From: Brevibacillus choshinensis
Lineage (GTDB): Bacteria; Bacillota; Bacilli; Brevibacillales; Brevibacillaceae
Reading direction: 5' to 3'
Assembly (NCBI RefSeq): GCF_001420695.1
Contig: NZ_LJJB01000015.1
Coordinates: 124,001-188,000, forward strand
Length of the DNA stretch: 64,000 nucleotides
Made by a program: the position numbers and the translations under genes. Below the pieces are notes generated by a model, which made no database searches, was not told where the DNA came from, and was given only the letters and a program-made list of their open reading frames with translations. How positions within the stretch are numbered: the stretch's first letter is position 1; the number at the start of each line of letters is the position of its first letter. Below, piece by piece: positions 16,584 through 24,775 of this stretch.

Positions 16584-17339
16584 ATGAAATTCAAGGATAA
16601 CATTGTCATCGTCACTGGTGCTGGAAATGGAATTGGTCGTGCCGTGGCGACGCTGTACGCTACACAGGGTGCTTATGTGGTCATTGCTGAGCAAAACCGC
16701 GAGGCGGGTGAGTCTGCCGCCCACTCGATCAACGCATCAGAGATCACCACAGGAACCGCTACTTTCCAGCAAGTCGACGTCAGTCAACCCGATCATATCG
16801 TGCAGCTGATGCAGATGGTCGATGAGCGTTGGGGTCGTTTGGATGTATTGATTAACAACGCCGGCCTTTCCACGTGGGAGTCTCCTTATGACCTGACAGT
16901 GGAAGCGTGGGATCACATCCTCAACACCAATCTGCGCAGCGTCTTTCTCGGTTCACGTGAGGCAGCCAAGGTCATGCGCAAACACGGTGGCGGCTCCATC
17001 GTCAACCTGTCCTCGTCCCGCGCGCACATGTCGGAACCAAATTCCGAAGCATATGCCGCTTCCAAAGGGGTAATTCTGGCCTTGACTCACGCTTTGGCGG
17101 TTTCATTGGGCACGGACGGCATCCGCGTCAATGCCATTTCACCGGGATGGATCGAAAATGGAGACTATTCGGCCCTTCGCCCTGAAGACCATGCGCAGCA
17201 CCCAGCCGGACGCGTCGGAGTGCCGGATGATATTGCCCGCGCCTGCCTGTTTTTGACCCAAAAGGACAATGATTTTATTACCGGTACTGAGCTGGTCATC
17301 GATGGCGGAATGACGCGAAAGATGATTTACGAGCCATAA
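16584..17339 (+). CDS. Short-chain dehydrogenase/reductase
   Basis: 251 residues starting at the ATG at 16584 after GGAGGAGATCTTC. Classical SDR motifs: VTGAGNGIGRAV (TGxxxGxG, residues 10-21), NNAGLS, the catalytic Ser in NLSSSRA, and YAASKG with the YxxxK pair. It ends ITGTELVIDGGMTRK, normal for 3-oxoacyl-reductase-like members. It reduces or oxidises an alcohol/ketone with NAD(P). Substrate unknown. It is divergent from the nitroreductase and may share its regulator. Confidence 0.92.
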   Translation: MKFKDNIVIVTGAGNGIGRAVATLYATQGAYVVIAEQNREAGESAAHSINASEITTGTATFQQVDVSQPDHIVQLMQMVDERWGRLDVLINNAGLSTWESPYDLTVEAWDHILNTNLRSVFLGSREAAKVMRKHGGGSIVNLSSSRAHMSEPNSEAYAASKGVILALTHALAVSLGTDGIRVNAISPGWIENGDYSALRPEDHAQHPAGRVGVPDDIARACLFLTQKDNDFITGTELVIDGGMTRKMIYEP

Positions 17340-17401
17340 GCTAAACCAATGCCCCTCCTTTTGAATACCTTGGTAGTACCTAGAGACAAAGGAGGAGTTC
17401 T

Positions 17402-17500
17402 ATGCCATTTGAAGAGGAAGACCTCAGACTGCTCGCGCTATGGCTACTTGCCATCGGGTATCTGATTCTTGCCATAACAGAATTTGCTGCCCTCTATTAA
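17402..17500 (+). CDS. 32-residue small membrane peptide
   Basis: Frame MPFEEEDLRLLALWLLAIGY... ending EFAALY, with AAAGGAGGAGTTCT immediately before the ATG. An acidic head is followed by a hydrophobic segment of about 18 residues, so it is probably a single-pass membrane peptide. It is 62 bp after the SDR stop and before a terminator. No family recognised. Confidence 0.5.
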   Translation: MPFEEEDLRLLALWLLAIGYLILAITEFAALY

Positions 17501-17530
17501 CGAAAAACAAATGGCCAGGCACCATACACG

Positions 17531-17568
17531 AAAAAACCACTCGTCGAATGATATGACGGGTGGTTTTT
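17531..17568. terminator. Bidirectional terminator
   Basis: AAAAAACCACTCGTC hairpin with GACGGGTGGTTTTT, T-rich on both strands, between the SDR/small-peptide unit and the convergent oxidase operon. Confidence 0.88.
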
Positions 17569-17584
17569 CTGTAAACTTCCATGA

Positions 17585-19258
17585 TCACCAGGTTTTAAAC
17601 GGCGGTGAACCAGGCGCCTGATGCTGGATCTGCTCCATGATCGGATAGCCATACGCCATTACGATCAGAAAAGCGACGAGCCCTATCCACACAGGCCAGC
17701 GTTCCAGAAAGCGTGGAACATGCTGCTCCTTCTCTGTCTCCCCAATCGGATACTCCATGTACCCCTTTGGCGCGTAGAAGGTTAAGTACAAAAGAATGAG
17801 GATCAGCAGGACGGCCGATACGAACAACAGACCGCCACCAAACGCCATCATCCGTTGGTAATCCATCCAGCCCAATGCTGTCGGATGATCCATATAGGTC
17901 GTGAAATCGGTCCGACGAGGTGCTCCCTGCAAGCCCATCGTGTGCATCGCAAACGACATCAGGAACATCCCTACTGCCCAAAATACTGTCTGCACCATCC
18001 CCATCCGATTAGCTGTACGAGTGAGAGTGCGTCCGGTCAATACCGGGATCAGCCAGAAGCTGACTCCAAAGAACGTAAGTGCAACTGCCGCCCCCACTGT
18101 AATGTGGAAGTGACCCGTGACCCAAATCGTATTGTGAATGACCGCATTGATCTGGTTACTTGCATTGATAATACCGCCAGCTCCCCCAGGGATGAAGAAG
18201 AGCATCCCGACAAACGGAGCGAAAAAGCGCACGTCCGTCCATGGCATTTTTTTCAGCCAGCCGAAGAGACCGATACCTCCCTTTTTGCGTCCTGTGGTTT
18301 CGAAGATCGCAAACATAGAGAAGGCTGTCATGAGCGACGGAATGACGACGATGAGCGTCAGTGTCACGTGAATCATTTTCCAGCCCGCCGAGATCCCTGG
18401 CTCCATCAGCTGATGGTGAAAACCTACTGGAATCGAGAACAACAGCAGGCAAATAAACGCGAGGCGGCTGAGCGAGTCACTGAAAACATGCCCGCCGATA
18501 ATCCGCGGTACACATACATACCAGGCGATGTAAGCTGGCATCAGCCAGAAGTAGACTAGTGGATGCCCAAAGAACCAGAACAAGGTACGGCTCAGCATGA
18601 TGTTGATCGTCGGCGATATTCCGAGTGACCAAGGAATCAGCTGAAAAATGACCTCGACTGCCACTGGGAGTGTCGCAATGATCCACATCACAAACGTCGT
18701 GACCGACATGAAAACAAAAAGCGGCGATACTTTGCCTTTGTTCTCCTTTTTCCATTTATGATAGCTGGCAAAGACCGCAAAGCCTGCGAACCAGCTGCCG
18801 ACTACGAGGAGCGCAGCCCCGATATAAAAGTATGGGGATGCCTTCAACGGAGCATAAAACGTGTATAGCACCGAAGCTTCATTCATCAAAATAGTGACGA
18901 TTGCCATCAAGGTACCCACGACCATCAGGATCCAGCCAGCCCACCCCCATCCGAGAGCAGTGCTATGCAGTGATCCCCCTGTCGTGCGCGCTACACCAGT
19001 CAGGAGAAAGCCAACGATGAAAAACGTGGTAAAAATAAGTGCCATCAGCACACCGTGGGCAGTCAAAATCTGATAGTAATTCGTCCAACTGGGTAGCTCT
19101 ATGATTCCGCCACGCACCATACCTTGTAACATTCCTGCCAATGCCGCCAATCCAAATGCGATGTACGCCACCCAAATGAAGGACAACCCGAGGAGGGCAG
19201 CCGGACGCGTGACAGCAGCAGGTAGCCGATCTGTATCAACCTTTCGTGCGATTACCAT
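17585..19258 (-). CDS. ba3-type cytochrome c oxidase subunit I
   Basis: 557 residues from the ATG at 19258 with GAGGTG 6 nt upstream; a GTG nine bases earlier overlaps that site and is less likely. There are about 13 membrane segments. Heme and copper ligands are visible: LTAHGVLMAL, FWFFGHPLVYFWLMP (CuB His with Tyr four residues on), GFHHQLMEPG and VTGHFHITVG. The sequence fits the B-family (ba3/b(o/a)3) oxidases rather than caa3 or quinol oxidases. It reduces O2 to water with proton pumping at the membrane. It is the third gene of the operon after subunits IIa and II. Confidence 0.95.
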   Translation of the reverse strand: MVIARKVDTDRLPAAVTRPAALLGLSFIWVAYIAFGLAALAGMLQGMVRGGIIELPSWTNYYQILTAHGVLMALIFTTFFIVGFLLTGVARTTGGSLHSTALGWGWAGWILMVVGTLMAIVTILMNEASVLYTFYAPLKASPYFYIGAALLVVGSWFAGFAVFASYHKWKKENKGKVSPLFVFMSVTTFVMWIIATLPVAVEVIFQLIPWSLGISPTINIMLSRTLFWFFGHPLVYFWLMPAYIAWYVCVPRIIGGHVFSDSLSRLAFICLLLFSIPVGFHHQLMEPGISAGWKMIHVTLTLIVVIPSLMTAFSMFAIFETTGRKKGGIGLFGWLKKMPWTDVRFFAPFVGMLFFIPGGAGGIINASNQINAVIHNTIWVTGHFHITVGAAVALTFFGVSFWLIPVLTGRTLTRTANRMGMVQTVFWAVGMFLMSFAMHTMGLQGAPRRTDFTTYMDHPTALGWMDYQRMMAFGGGLLFVSAVLLILILLYLTFYAPKGYMEYPIGETEKEQHVPRFLERWPVWIGLVAFLIVMAYGYPIMEQIQHQAPGSPPFKTW

Positions 19259-19273
19259 ATGAATCACCTCACT

Positions 19274-19741
19274 CTATTTCACGATAATCGTGGTCGCCAT
19301 CACCTGATGACCAGCGCCGCAGTATTCATTACAAATAATCAAATACTCGCCAGGTTGGTCAAACGTATACGTGGCGGAGTTTATATGTCCGGGCAACACC
19401 ATAAAATTGACGTTTGTACCGGGAATCTGGAAGCCGTGGATGACATCCGGACTCGTGACGTGAAAATTCACCGTGGAACCGACCGGCACTTCCATCTTGG
19501 TCGGTGAGAAGCCAAATGCAAAGGCCGTCATGTAGGCGTCGTATTCCTGATCCCCTACCTGTTTCAAGCCTGGTTTATCAAAAGGCGGCGTCTCCAAGAC
19601 CTTGGCTGGATCAATCATTTCCATATTGCTGGGAGGTGCCATCCCCATCGCAAACGCATTGACACACAGCAGCAGGATAAACAAGGCCAACCCGCCAGCG
19701 CCAAGCATCAACCAAATTTTCTCAAACCTATGCAAATGCAT
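19274..19741 (-). CDS. ba3-type cytochrome c oxidase subunit II (CuA)
   Basis: 155 residues: one N-terminal membrane helix (about 10-32), then the cupredoxin domain with the full CuA motif CNEYCGAGHQVM and the upstream His in DVIHGFQIPG. It accepts electrons from cytochrome c on the outer face of the membrane and passes them to subunit I. It has only one membrane helix, as in the ba3 branch. It ends 15 bp before subunit I. Confidence 0.95.
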   Translation of the reverse strand: MHLHRFEKIWLMLGAGGLALFILLLCVNAFAMGMAPPSNMEMIDPAKVLETPPFDKPGLKQVGDQEYDAYMTAFAFGFSPTKMEVPVGSTVNFHVTSPDVIHGFQIPGTNVNFMVLPGHINSATYTFDQPGEYLIICNEYCGAGHQVMATTIIVK

Positions 19742-19765
19742 ACGTACCCTCCTTCGCTTTCCCTC

Positions 19766-19933
19766 TTATGCACGTTCCAGGAAAAGGCCAAATACACCAA
19801 ACCAACTGAGGAGAATGATCCCTCCGACGATCAGCACAGCAGCAAACGTTCCCTGGAGATTTTCTGATTCGGTCTGTGGGTTGGTTTGCTTTTGCCCCTG
19901 GTTCTTTTTCGCGCTGTTTGTCTGCGTCTCCAT
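19766..19933 (-). CDS. Small oxidase subunit (IIa / CbaD-like)
   Basis: 55 residues starting METQTNSAKK, with AAAGGAGGAGAGCGCG before the ATG at 19933. A polar Gln/Asn-rich head is followed by one hydrophobic helix (AAVLIVGGIILLSWFGVFGLF) ending FLERA. Thermus ba3 oxidase has a similar single-helix subunit IIa, and genes of this kind precede subunit II in bacilli. The gene lies 24 bp upstream of subunit II. Family placement rests on size, helix and position. Confidence 0.8.
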   Translation of the reverse strand: METQTNSAKKNQGQKQTNPQTESENLQGTFAAVLIVGGIILLSWFGVFGLFLERA

Positions 19934-19986
19934 CGCGCTCTCCTCCTTTCTTTGTGCCTTTCATGGCGTCGTTCTTTCACGCCTTC

Positions 19987-20030
19987 ATTCTATCCCGTGG
20001 TACAGGTCGAAGTAATTCGGGGAAATCCCC
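19987..20030 (-). promoter_or_regulatory. ba3 operon promoter with NreC-like palindrome
   Basis: GGGG-AAAT-CCCC at 20019-20030 is centred 35 bp from a TAGAAT -10 (minus strand, 19992-19987). A similar palindrome stands at the same distance from the -10 of the NreBC-like operon at 28319-28361. The place near -43 suits an activator. Staphylococcal NreC is known to bind GC-rich palindromes of this kind; its use here is inferred. Confidence 0.6.
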
Positions 20031-20081
20031 TAAAATCAGGAGAAAACACCCTGATCTTATCCAGTTTCTGTCACAGGTTCG

Positions 20082-20201
20082 ACACAGCAAGTCCATCAGC
20101 GGCTGCAATCCATCTATGGAAAAGAGTACGGCCTGCAGATCCAAAGCAAGCTTGGTGCCGGAACGATCGTATCTTTAGCAGCCCCGTTATCCGATTCTTG
20201 A
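20082..20201 (+). pseudogene. C-terminal remnant of a LytS/YesM-type histidine kinase
   Basis: The frame reads TQQVHQRLQSIYGKEYGLQ... then a G-A-G-T turn and stops at 20201. This is the last 40 residues of a HATPase domain (the NVHQRL...YG.EYGL...GAGT pattern of LytS-like kinases). Nothing upstream codes for the rest: the sequence before 20080 is the ba3 promoter region. The kinase body has been deleted. The following LytTR regulator gene is decayed too. Confidence 0.7.
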
Positions 20202-20217
20202 AAGGATGTGAATCCAC

Positions 20218-20903
20218 GTGTTCTTGAAAACCATCATTATTGATGACGAGCCGGCCATTTGTTCCGAATTGGAATACTTGCTGAAAAAATATATTGATAT
20301 CGAAGTGATTTCGATCCATTACAATCCGATGGAAGCACTGCCCCACATCATCGATTCTGAGCCTGATTTGCTTTTTCTCGATATTCACATGCTCGGGATG
20401 AGCGGCCTTGAATTTGCTAAGAAATTAAACCAGCTGTCCAAGCCTCCACTGATCATTTTTTCGACTGCTTTTCATGAACACGCTCTGGAAGCTTTTTCGA
20501 CTCCTGCTGTTGGTTATCTGACCAAACATATCCTAGAATCATCGTGCAGCGACTGTCCCGGACCGTGCAGCGACTGTCCCGATGCTAGACGAGCATCTGT
20601 ATCCGCAAAAACAACAAGATTATTCCGATCAATGTGAGCCTGCGGGAGAGAGATTTATATATTGCTACAAAAGAGAGTATCGAAAAGTGCGACTTGTCCC
20701 TGAATGAGCTGGAAGCGATTTTGAACCGATCGGGTTATTTCTTTAGAAGCCATCGAAACTATATTTTGAACGTGAGACAGATCAAAGAAATCATCCCTTG
20801 GTTTAACAACACGTACTTGATCAAGATGAACGACGACAACCAGACAGATATTCCCGTAAGCAGAGGGAAAATAAAAGCGTTTCGCTGCATGATGAACCTG
20901 TAA
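20218..20903 (+). pseudogene. LytTR response regulator, broken by frameshifts
   Basis: Residues 1-105 in one frame give a good receiver domain (TIIIDDEPAICSEL, phospho-Asp in LLFLDIHMLGMSGLEF). From about 20540 the frame is lost. A 21-bp tandem duplication (GTGCAGCGACTGTCCCG twice, 20551-20592) and several single-base shifts follow. The LytTR DNA-binding domain resumes in another frame at about 20610-20903 (VSLRERDLYIATKE, SHRNYILNVRQIKEI). It was presumably the partner of the truncated kinase just upstream. A stand-alone LytTR fragment from 20634 is possible but unlikely. Confidence 0.8.
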
Positions 20904-20914
20904 TTTCAAAGAAT

Positions 20915-20967
20915 GACAAACGGAGCGTAAGATCGGCTTGCATGCCTCTTGCGCTCCGTTTTTTGTC
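20915..20967 (+). terminator. Terminator after the LytTR pseudogene
   Basis: GACAAACGGAGCGTAAGA pairs with TCTTGCGCTCCGTTTTTTGTC; the right arm contains the T-run. Confidence 0.8.
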
Positions 20968-21128
20968 AGACATGTGTCGCGATGTGCCACCCCTTGGCGA
21001 TCAATGAAGCGAGGGGGAAACACCCGGATACTTCAGTCCCAGGTAAGATTGTTCACAAATTGTTCACTTATGAAGAAATTTTCGTTTATCTATACTAACA
21101 AGACATCAAACAAAAGGAATGAAGCGAA

Positions 21129-21614
21129 TTGCCTACCACGAAAAAAGAAGGTATCTATTTTGGTTTCATGATGTGCTTTGGGATGGTTATCGTTATGACT
21201 TTTTATAACTTGTTCATCAATGATTTGTTTAGCGTCATCACTCTCAAGGCAGGAATCATTCAGTTTTTCATCACATTCCTGGTTGCCGTCATAGTTGAAT
21301 CATTTATTGTGGGTCCGATCGCAAAGAAAATCGTCTCTATGCTACCGTTCGATAAGTCCAAGATGCCTCTCGTCATCATCGCTATGTCAACTTGCATGGT
21401 GCTAGGAATGGTGTTCCTTATGTCGCTTTATAGTCTGATAACATCATACGTCTATCTAGGCGTAACCACCGAATCCTATGTAAAAAGTTACTTTTACATC
21501 TTCATCAAAAATATTGTGTTTGCATTTCCTCTGCAATTAGTTGTCATGGGCCCTCTCGTTCGGTTTTTATTCAAAAAGTTCTTTCGATGCAATCAAACTC
21601 TCAAGACAGCTTGA
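21129..21614 (+). CDS. DUF2798-like four-helix membrane protein
   Basis: 161 residues starting at TTG (21129) after an AAAAGGA site; the nearby ATG is in another frame and stops early. Four hydrophobic helices form two similar halves (MVIVMTFYNLFINDLF... and MVLGMVFLMSLYSLI...), each with a Gly/Pro IVGPIAKK or VMGPLVRFLF end, a DUF2798 duplication pattern. Function unknown. A direct repeat TTGTTCAC-AAA-TTGTTCAC at about 21053-21071 upstream may be an operator. Confidence 0.7.
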   Translation: MPTTKKEGIYFGFMMCFGMVIVMTFYNLFINDLFSVITLKAGIIQFFITFLVAVIVESFIVGPIAKKIVSMLPFDKSKMPLVIIAMSTCMVLGMVFLMSLYSLITSYVYLGVTTESYVKSYFYIFIKNIVFAFPLQLVVMGPLVRFLFKKFFRCNQTLKTA

Positions 21615-21663
21615 TGCAATGCCTGACCTGGGATCTCTGTCCCAGGCCTTTCCTTGCTCCTGT

Positions 21664-22134
21664 TTATAAAAAAGCATGCAGCAGGAAAAGAACCGCAAAA
21701 GCTAACCCTGTGCGCAAATGCCACTTCTTGTCCAGCTTCCGATACCGCAGCAATCCAGAGATCGGCACGGGGAGCAAGACACAGAGAGCCAGCAGACCAC
21801 TCACGTTTGAAAAATCCAGCTCGATCCCGTATAAGAACGCTCCAAAGACATGAAGGACAATGAGAGCAAGCGCCACTACAGCAGCAGGAGTATGCCATCT
21901 TCGTGCCAGACGCGAAGCCACAATCATCCACCTTTTCACACCATTCCATCGATCAACCATCCCCTTCTGGAAAAGAAAAAGGATGGCGTAATGTGCAAGA
22001 ACAATAAATAGCGCTAGTCTCGCCAGAGAGCCTTCATTTTTAAAAGTAGATTTGAAATCCCTCGTATGAAAGTTGGAAGATGGGTACTGGTACAGCTGCC
22101 AGCTTCCCCACGCTACTATAACAACAGCAAGCAC
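21664..22134 (-). CDS. Membrane protein of the redox operon (possible 5' frameshift)
   Basis: 156 residues from GTG at 22134, with four hydrophobic helices and several helix histidines (VLAHYAILF, RWHTPAAVV, VLHVFGAF, FLLHAFL) as in b-type heme membrane proteins. The frame extends back to the kinase stop without any ATG (...NKTERIWVYSALV), while an ATG with a good GAGGTG site at 22203 is one frame off (MTNRDKQQ). A single-base indel near 22175-22185 would join them, so the true protein may start at 22203. It is the last gene of the ApbE operon. Confidence in coding is good, in the start poor. Confidence 0.65.
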   Translation of the reverse strand: MLAVVIVAWGSWQLYQYPSSNFHTRDFKSTFKNEGSLARLALFIVLAHYAILFLFQKGMVDRWNGVKRWMIVASRLARRWHTPAAVVALALIVLHVFGAFLYGIELDFSNVSGLLALCVLLPVPISGLLRYRKLDKKWHLRTGLAFAVLFLLHAFL

Positions 22135-22200
22135 GAGGGCACTGTATACCCAAATCCTCTCCGTCTTGTTTGTGATCCCATTGTTGCTTATCTCTATTTG

Positions 22201-23532
22201 TCATGGTCGAATATCACCTCGTGGCTGAATCACGGGAAATACAACAGTGAATTGTGTTCCTTGTTCCTTGGAGCTTTTTACGCTGATTTGCCCTTTGTGC
22301 ATTTTGACAATTTGAGCCGCGATGGCAAGACCCAGGCCCGTTCCTTCTACATCACGAGATCGTGCCTTGTCCGCACGATAAAACCGCTCGAAAACATAGG
22401 GCAAATCTTCTTCAGGGATTCCGTTTCCGTAGTCACGGACAGAATACGCGACCTTGTTTGTCCCTTCCTTGACCGCGTCTATTTCCACTTTCCCTCCCTG
22501 TTCACTGTACTTCACCGCGTTATCGAGCAAAATATAGAACAGCTGTCGAATCGAATCGCTGTGTCCCAACAAATGGACCGAATCAAGCTCGACTTGGTTG
22601 ACCACCGTTACCTCTTTATCGACAGCCTTGATTTGCATCCGATCGGCTACTTCAGCGATCAGACTGCGAAGATCAATCGGCTGGAAAGACAACTTTTGGT
22701 TTGTTTCCACATCACTTCTCGCCAATGTAAGTAGATCATCGATCAGCCTGCTCATCCGGTGAATCTCGTCCACCATGCTTTGCAGTACTGTTTGGTGAAA
22801 GGCAGGCAGGGATTCCTTCTTTTCCTGCAGGATTTCTGCCGAAGACAAAATGACGCTCAAAGGCGTACGCAATTCGTGAGAAGCATCCGTAGTAAAATCC
22901 TTTTGCCTTTTATAGGACCGATCAATGGGTACCATCGCACGTCCTGAAAACCAATATCCGATCAGGGCGGCCAATCCTAGCAAAAGGATAGCAATTACCG
23001 TCAAGGTCCACTTCATTTGCTGCAACAGCTGCTCCATCCGGGACACATCTTCCGCCAGGTATATTTGAACATCCTCCCCTGCGACGACAGGACGGTAGAC
23101 AGCAAATATTTTCTTTTCCCCCTCGGCATGCAAAAAAATACGAGTCGTTCTACCCTCTTCCGGTGCATGTTCCCTGATCGCCTGTTGAAAAGAAGACGCG
23201 AACTTACCGTCATGCTCGGGACTCATCTTTACCAGCATCTGCTCGTTTGACACCAGCATGAAAATCTGGTTTTGCTGCAAAAAATCGAGATCCATTCTTC
23301 CCACGAAATTAGGGTCTGCCTCTCCAGATCGTCCGGACAGCTTCCTTTCCTGGGATTCCTTCCACTCGTGTATGGCTTTTTCCGCAATCGATTCCAACTG
23401 CATCTGCTCATTTCGACCGATGACAGCAGCGAGCGTCCAATAAAAGCCGACAAACACTACCACTAGAATCAACGCCAACATCCCGCTGTACATGAGGGTC
23501 AGTTTCTTCCTCGTTTTCTCAAACACTTTCAT
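22201..23532 (-). CDS. Sensor histidine kinase of the redox operon
   Basis: 443 residues. A first membrane helix at about 13-35 and a second at about 172-192 flank an external sensor domain. There is no clear HAMP; HisKA contains TDASHELRTPLSVILSSAEIL and HATPase_c contains DNAVKYS, DYGNGIPEED and GTGLGLAI. It pairs with the response regulator upstream (14-bp overlap). Its setting among ApbE and reductase-like membrane genes suggests it senses an envelope redox, metal or flavin-related cue. Confidence 0.94.
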   Translation of the reverse strand: MKVFEKTRKKLTLMYSGMLALILVVVFVGFYWTLAAVIGRNEQMQLESIAEKAIHEWKESQERKLSGRSGEADPNFVGRMDLDFLQQNQIFMLVSNEQMLVKMSPEHDGKFASSFQQAIREHAPEEGRTTRIFLHAEGEKKIFAVYRPVVAGEDVQIYLAEDVSRMEQLLQQMKWTLTVIAILLLGLAALIGYWFSGRAMVPIDRSYKRQKDFTTDASHELRTPLSVILSSAEILQEKKESLPAFHQTVLQSMVDEIHRMSRLIDDLLTLARSDVETNQKLSFQPIDLRSLIAEVADRMQIKAVDKEVTVVNQVELDSVHLLGHSDSIRQLFYILLDNAVKYSEQGGKVEIDAVKEGTNKVAYSVRDYGNGIPEEDLPYVFERFYRADKARSRDVEGTGLGLAIAAQIVKMHKGQISVKSSKEQGTQFTVVFPVIQPRGDIRP

Positions 23533-24214
23533 TCTCCTCTGACAAAAAGAGACGGTAGCCGATGCCCCTGACGTTGTGAATCAGCTTGTTAGGAAAACCG
23601 TCATCCACTTTTTTACGCAACAGCTTGATCGCCGCATCCACTGCATTCGGCGTGATCGTCGCATCCAGACCCCATACATAGTTGAGAATTTGCTCGCGTG
23701 TGAGTACCTTCTCCGCATTACGTAGAAAAAACTCCAGCAACTGAAACTCTTTTTTGGTCAACGTGAGTAGTTGCCCTTCTCGATATACCTCATGAGTCTG
23801 CCGATCAAGCGTAATTCCCGCATATTCGCAGGTCTTTTCCTGATTGATGGCAACAGGAATTCGCCTGGTCAATGCGTGAATTCTGGCGAACAGCTCTTCA
23901 AAAGCAAACGGTTTGATTAAGTAATCATCTGCCCCTCTGGTCAGTCCAGTCACCCGATCATCGATGGCATCTCGGGCGGTCAGCATCAGGATGGGGGTCT
24001 GATCGTTGCTTGCCCGTATTTCCTCACAAAGCATCAATCCGCTTTTCTTTGGCATCATCCAATCCAGAATGTACAGATCATAGTGGGCTTGTTGCAAATA
24101 ATCCATCACAAGCTCTGGGTCTGCTACCCATTCCACCGTATGATACCCCTGATTTAATTTGTATTGAATCAACGGCCCCAGCTTGGGGTCATCTTCTACC
24201 AGTAGAATGTGCAA
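23519..24214 (-). CDS. OmpR-family response regulator of the redox operon
   Basis: 231 residues: receiver (Asp in LYILDWMMPKKSGL, Lys in LIKPFAFEEL) and winged helix (LTKKEFQLLEFFL, VDAAIKLLRKKV, NVRGIGYRLF). It overlaps both the membrane gene upstream (26 bp) and the kinase downstream (14 bp), so the operon is tightly packed. An 11-bp-period direct repeat at 26482-26501 before the first gene is a fitting binding site for autoregulation. Confidence 0.94.
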   Translation of the reverse strand: MHILLVEDDPKLGPLIQYKLNQGYHTVEWVADPELVMDYLQQAHYDLYILDWMMPKKSGLMLCEEIRASNDQTPILMLTARDAIDDRVTGLTRGADDYLIKPFAFEELFARIHALTRRIPVAINQEKTCEYAGITLDRQTHEVYREGQLLTLTKKEFQLLEFFLRNAEKVLTREQILNYVWGLDATITPNAVDAAIKLLRKKVDDGFPNKLIHNVRGIGYRLFLSEENESV

Positions 24215-24755
24215 GATTGCGTTTCCCTCCTAAAAAGGCTCTGGCGATCAAGAGAATCGTCACCGCGGTAAAAGTGAAAACATAGAAGAGAATGATCCAC
24301 CCCTCCCTGGTGTCAGTACCTACGCCCATCCCGTGAATGAGAGCCATCACAAAAGTGGGGTAAGAGCAGAGATGGACGGCTCTCCATACTTTCTTGTTCA
24401 ATTTGTTTCGCAGATCGGTAGTCAAAATAATGGCAACCATGCCGTAAGCGGTGATCGTACCCAATCCATTCAGGAGCGGAGAATGAGAAGCCGTAAACGG
24501 AAATAACAATTCGCCCCAAGAAAAAGGCATATACGTGTCAATCACGAGCAGCATAGCATGAAAAACCCCTAGGAACATCCCAGAAACAGAGGCTGCCGAA
24601 TGTATTTTGTAAAGTCTTCCCTTTGTTTTCGGAGCCCAACCCGGCATACTGTAGCATATACCCAGGCCAACTCCTGTAAAGAGCATGAAATAGGACAGCA
24701 GTCCGAAGAATCGAATCAGCTCCCAAGTAGGGAAGTGTAACACCCATTCTGTCAT
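24189..24755 (-). CDS. Ferric-reductase-like transmembrane protein
   Basis: 188 residues from the ATG at 24755 (MTEWVLHFPTWELIRFFGL), with GAAAGGAAAGCG upstream. Six hydrophobic helices carry histidines spaced for b-heme: YKIHSAASV, GVFHAML, RAVHLCSYP, ALIHGMG. This is the FRD/MsrQ-like membrane domain without FAD or NAD domains. It would move electrons across the membrane. It follows apbE by 20 bp. Confidence 0.85.
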   Translation of the reverse strand: MTEWVLHFPTWELIRFFGLLSYFMLFTGVGLGICYSMPGWAPKTKGRLYKIHSAASVSGMFLGVFHAMLLVIDTYMPFSWGELLFPFTASHSPLLNGLGTITAYGMVAIILTTDLRNKLNKKVWRAVHLCSYPTFVMALIHGMGVGTDTREGWIILFYVFTFTAVTILLIARAFLGGKRNLAHSTGRR

Positions 24756-24775
24756 AGCATACGCTTTCCTTTCTT

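Noticed and set aside
20071-20388. Minus-strand frame over the LytTR regulator start
   Set aside because: Antisense to the receiver-domain sequence; no support of its own.
20634-20903. Independent LytTR-only DNA-binding gene
   Set aside because: It continues the broken response regulator in another frame and has no good ribosome site; more simply part of one pseudogene.
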